7,434 bases of DNA from Ilumatobacter sp. (lineage in GTDB: Bacteria; Actinomycetota; Acidimicrobiia; Acidimicrobiales; Ilumatobacteraceae): contig JABJAB010000063.1 in the NCBI GenBank assembly GCA_018666235.1, positions 1 through 7,434 of the forward strand, given 5' to 3'. The notes beneath the pieces are model-generated. The model did not search any database and was not told where the DNA came from. It worked only from the letters and a program-made list of their open reading frames with translations. How positions within the stretch are numbered: the first letter of the stretch is position 1; each line of letters opens with the position of its first letter. Both the position numbers and the translations under genes were made by a program. Positions 4,936-7,434 of this stretch are shown one piece after another.

Positions 4936-6555
4936 ATGAAATCCCACCAGAACCGAAATGTCTTCTTGCCAGCTGAGCGGATCGCGGAAATGACCGCCGC
5001 AGGAGCGTGGGCCGACAAGACCATCTGCGACTTCTTCGATCAATGGTCGACAACCTGTCCGGATCGCACCGCCATTGTCTCCGTCGATTCCGAAACTGGG
5101 ACGAGGCACAACATGAGCTTCGGCGAACTCGGTGAACTGTCTGACCGCATTGCAGCTGACCTGCACAGCAGAGGGGTGAGGCTCGGTGACGTTGTCGCTG
5201 CGCAGCTTCCGAACACCTATGAGATGCTGGCCATCACCCTCGCGTGTGCCCGCATCGGTGCGGTTGTCAATCCGCTGATGCCGATCCTTCGCGAACGGGA
5301 GCTCACCCACATCTTCACGATGACCGAGGCCACGGTTTTCTATGTCCCGGACACCTTCAAAGGATTTGACTTCAGATCACTGGCGAACGTCGTTCGCAAG
5401 CGGGTTCCGACTCTCGAGCATGTCATCGTCCTCGGAGCGAACGGATTCGAATTCGAAGATGAGCAGCGATCAACGCTCGAATACGACGCAGTGGACCCGA
5501 ACGAACTCTTCCAGATCATGTTCACTTCCGGCACGACGGGAGAGCCGAAGGGGGTGATGCATACCGCCAACACGCTCTTTGCGAATATCACTCAGCTCGC
5601 GGACCGTTTCGAGGTCACGCAAGACGACGTCATTCTCTGTCCAACGCCCACTGCTCATCAATTGGGATTCCTGTTTGGCGTCCTGCTGCCCTGCGTGACG
5701 GGCGCAACGGTGGTATTTCTCGACACTTGGGTCACCGAGAAGGCAGTCGACCTCCTCGAGACCGAGTCGGTCAGCCTCTGCATGGGTGCCACTCCGCTCT
5801 TGATGGACATCAGTTCCTTCCCCGAAATCGAGCAACGCGATCTGAGCGCGTTCCGCCTGTTCGTCTCGGGCGGCGCGCCGATTCCGTCGGCCCTGGTTTC
5901 TCAGGCGAAGGAAAAGCTGAGCGCCAAGATCGTTTCGGTTTGGGGGATGACCGAGGTCTTGGCGGTCACGACCGTGAAGCTTGACGACACGGACGATCTT
6001 GCCGCCAGCACCGATGGTGTTGCCACGCCACATACCGCAGTGTCGATCGTCGATGGGAATCGGCAGCCCGTGCCGTCTGGGACCGAGGGGGTACTCGAAA
6101 CGCGTGGGGCGACACTCTGTGTTGGCTATTTGAAGAAGCCTGAGTTGTTCGAACTGCGCGACGGCTGGTTTGACACCGGTGACTTGGCTCGGATGGACGA
6201 TGACGGCTACATCCGTATCACCGGTCGAAGCAAAGACATCATCATTCGCGGTGGCGAGAATATCTCTGTGGTGGAAATCGAAGGGTTGCTGTTTGAGCAT
6301 CCTCGCATCGCGGCGGTCGCGATCGTGGCGATGCCAGATCCGCGGCTCGGTGAGAGGGCGTGCGCCTTCGTACGTTTGGTTGATGATGAGCCGCTGGCGC
6401 TCGACGAGCTTCGGGACTTCTTGCTGGATCAGGGAGTCGCCAAGGTCTATGTACCTGAACGCCTCGAAGTCATCGAGGAAATGCCGATGACCCCCACCGG
6501 CAAGGTGCAGAAGTTCACGCTGCGAGACATCGCTCAGTCCTTTGTTGCGGAGTAG
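4936..6555 (+). CDS. aliA: AMP-forming acyl-CoA ligase, probable cyclohexanecarboxylate-CoA ligase (AliA)
   Basis: A 539-residue ANL-superfamily ligase that makes acyl-AMP from ATP and the acid, then the CoA thioester, in the cytoplasm. Motifs are complete: the phosphate loop TSGTTGEPKG (197-206), WGMTE (336-340) with Glu340 for Mg-ATP, GWFDTGD (410-416) with Asp416 for ribose, the hinge region GRSKDIIIRGGENIS (430-444) and the C-terminal catalytic lysine in PTGKVQK (Lys523). The length suits the AliA/cyclohexanecarboxylate ligase group. The frame is open back to 4837 inside aliB, but ATG 4936 is preferred because AGGGGA (4922-4927) sits 8 bases upstream and the extra 33 residues are not family-like. 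The 61-bp gap after aliB has no clear promoter or terminator, so it is probably in the same operon. Substrate is inferred from the BadH, BadI and AliB partners; another cyclic or aromatic acid is possible. Confidence 0.8.
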   Translation: MKSHQNRNVFLPAERIAEMTAAGAWADKTICDFFDQWSTTCPDRTAIVSVDSETGTRHNMSFGELGELSDRIAADLHSRGVRLGDVVAAQLPNTYEMLAITLACARIGAVVNPLMPILRERELTHIFTMTEATVFYVPDTFKGFDFRSLANVVRKRVPTLEHVIVLGANGFEFEDEQRSTLEYDAVDPNELFQIMFTSGTTGEPKGVMHTANTLFANITQLADRFEVTQDDVILCPTPTAHQLGFLFGVLLPCVTGATVVFLDTWVTEKAVDLLETESVSLCMGATPLLMDISSFPEIEQRDLSAFRLFVSGGAPIPSALVSQAKEKLSAKIVSVWGMTEVLAVTTVKLDDTDDLAASTDGVATPHTAVSIVDGNRQPVPSGTEGVLETRGATLCVGYLKKPELFELRDGWFDTGDLARMDDDGYIRITGRSKDIIIRGGENISVVEIEGLLFEHPRIAAVAIVAMPDPRLGERACAFVRLVDDEPLALDELRDFLLDQGVAKVYVPERLEVIEEMPMTPTGKVQKFTLRDIAQSFVAE

Positions 6556-6607
6556 CAGTGTCGGGCGTTTGCGAAGAAGCCACTGAGGTGAAGGACAGGA
6601 ACTGACC

Positions 6608-7294
6608 ATGAGTGAGACAACGATCAGCGCTCACGAGGCGCTCGCCACAAGGCGATCAGTTCGTCGGTTCCTCGACCGTCCGGTGCTGCAGGAGTCGGTG
6701 CTCCGAATCCTCCGCGGAGCGGCCCAGTCTCCCAGCGGTCACAACATTCAACCGTGGAAGGTGTACGTGGTCAGCGGTGTCACCAAGCAGAAAGTGACCG
6801 ATTCCATCCTGGACGCCGTCGCCAACGATCCGGAGGAGATGCATCAGCCGGAGTTCGAGTACTACCCGTCCGAATGGTTCGAGCCGTATCTCGGGCGGCG
6901 CAGAGAAGTCGGATCGGGGCTGTACCAGTGCCTCGGCATTGCGCGTGACGATCACGAAGCAAGGACTCGACAGATGAACGAGAACTTTCGCTTCTTCGGA
7001 GCCCCCTTGGGCATGTTCATCACCTTCGACAGGCGCCTCGCGACCGGCACCTTCATGGACATCGGCATGTTTCTACAGAGCATCTTCATCGGCGCGCGAG
7101 CGGAGGGACTCGATACGTGCGGGCAGGCCATCTTCACCTGGTATCACCGGGTGATTCGCCAACATCTTCCCATCGGTGACAATGAGTTGCTTGCATGTGG
7201 TCTGTCGCTTGGGTTCGCGGACCATGACGCACCAGAAAACGGACTGATCGCGAGCAAGCTCTCCGTCGAGTCGTTCACGACATTCCTGGACTAG
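6608..7294 (+). CDS. Nitroreductase-family FMN oxidoreductase
   Basis: A 228-residue protein of the nitroreductase fold. The N-terminal FMN-phosphate motif TRRSVRRF is at 14-21 and SPSGHNIQPW at 41-50, the typical flavin-contact loop; the segment FMDIGMFLQSIFIGARAEGL further on is the usual helix at the dimer interface, and ACGLSLGFAD near the C-terminus closes the flavin site. No signal peptide or membrane segment is visible. Members reduce nitro groups, quinones, enones or flavins with NAD(P)H, and some relatives instead carry out oxidative reactions (BluB, azoline dehydrogenases). The ATG at 6608 is preceded by AGGA. It follows aliA by 52 bp with no convincing terminator and is probably the last gene of the operon. 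Its role is unknown: an extra ring redox step, detoxification of substrate analogues, or an unrelated passenger. Confidence 0.85.
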   Translation: MSETTISAHEALATRRSVRRFLDRPVLQESVLRILRGAAQSPSGHNIQPWKVYVVSGVTKQKVTDSILDAVANDPEEMHQPEFEYYPSEWFEPYLGRRREVGSGLYQCLGIARDDHEARTRQMNENFRFFGAPLGMFITFDRRLATGTFMDIGMFLQSIFIGARAEGLDTCGQAIFTWYHRVIRQHLPIGDNELLACGLSLGFADHDAPENGLIASKLSVESFTTFLD

Positions 7295-7337
7295 ATCCGT
7301 TCACCGGCGTCGCTCGCACGTGGCGCACATCGACTCC

Positions 7338-7355
7338 GTTGCCAGCGTCGGCAGC
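7338..7355. terminator. Weak hairpin between the operon and the tRNA gene
   Basis: GTTGCC (7338-7343) and GGCAGC (7350-7355) pair over 6 bp, one a G-T wobble, around a 6-base loop. It lies 43 bp after the nitroreductase stop and in the gap downstream of the convergent tRNA, so it could serve either transcript. There is no T-run on either strand. Nothing else was recognised in 7295-7388. Confidence 0.2.
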
Positions 7356-7388
7356 ATCGAGTTCATTGCGGAAGTCGGCGGCGTTGAT

Positions 7389-7434
7389 TGGAGCGGATGA
7401 CGGGAATCGAACCCGCGTATTCAGCTTGGGAAGC
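7389..7434 (-). tRNA. tRNA-Gly (anticodon CCC), 3' part, cut by right edge
   Basis: On the minus strand the sequence enters in the anticodon arm with loop TTCCCAA (anticodon CCC), followed by the 3' anticodon stem GCTGA, the T arm GCGGG-TTCGATT-CCCGT (last pair G-T), the 3' acceptor strand CATCCGC, discriminator T and encoded CCA (complement of 7389-7391). A T discriminator is the bacterial tRNA-Gly type. The D arm, 5' acceptor strand and 5' half of the anticodon stem lie beyond 7434. It is convergent with the nitroreductase gene, so its 3' end faces the catabolic cluster. Confidence 0.9.

Noticed and set aside
4928..4939. Three-codon frame ATG-ACC-CAA-TGA overlapping the aliA start, as a possible leader peptide
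   Set aside because: The ribosome site directly abuts its ATG, leaving no spacing, while the spacing suits the aliA ATG at 4936.
6556..6585. CAGTG / CACTG inverted repeat after aliA as a terminator
   Set aside because: The arms are only 5 bp around a 20-base loop with no T-run; too weak to break the operon.
5470..6609. 379-codon minus-strand open frame across aliA
   Set aside because: It is the reverse-strand shadow of a ligase with complete motifs and its translation resembles no family.
1..7434. CRISPR arrays, insertion sequences, transposase or integrase genes
   Set aside because: No spaced direct repeats of CRISPR type, no terminal inverted repeats flanking a gene and no recombinase-like proteins were found.

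Overview
The window reads as an actinobacterial catabolic locus for an alicyclic (saturated-ring) carboxylic acid, most likely cyclohexanecarboxylate or a close relative. The host inference rests on a moderately high-GC coding style, a luciferase-like oxidoreductase of the type that uses coenzyme F420 in Actinomycetota, and a tRNA-Gly with an encoded CCA end. An acidimicrobial or similar environmental actinobacterium is plausible, but the sequence does not fix the taxon.

Layout, left to right. Positions 1-144 (minus) hold the first 48 codons of an acyl-CoA dehydrogenase that runs off the left edge. Positions 145-390 are non-coding, with a terminator-like hairpin just after badI, a second small hairpin, and an operator-like dyad upstream of the truncated dehydrogenase. 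Next come badI (391-1176) and badH (1249-2016), both minus and co-oriented, separated by a 72-bp spacer with a perfect 9-bp x3 tandem repeat directly before the badI ribosome binding site. A short divergent control region (2017-2101) carries a promoter-like element with an overlapping dyad. On the plus strand follow a MarR-family regulator resembling BadR (2102-2659), a luciferase-like F420-type oxidoreductase (2656-3741), an acyl-CoA dehydrogenase assigned as AliB/BadJ (3738-4874), an acyl-CoA ligase assigned as AliA (4936-6555) and a nitroreductase-family flavoprotein (6608-7294). A tRNA-Gly(CCC), minus strand, is cut by the right edge.

How the genes fit together. AliA would make the ring acid's CoA thioester, AliB would introduce the C1-C2 double bond, a hydratase (BadK, not in this window) would add water, BadH would oxidise the 2-hydroxy group to a ketone, and BadI would open the ring to pimelyl-CoA for beta-oxidation. 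The MarR protein between the two arms is the natural regulator. This core matches the scheme known from Rhodopseudomonas palustris. The departures are the F420-type oxidoreductase, locked by stop-start overlaps between the regulator and AliB, and the nitroreductase at the operon end. Neither is part of that scheme as I know it. They are the best candidates for an undescribed variant of the pathway. AliB also has Asp where most acyl-CoA dehydrogenases carry the catalytic Glu.

All family assignments come from reading motifs and from memory of reference proteins; no alignment or database search was run.
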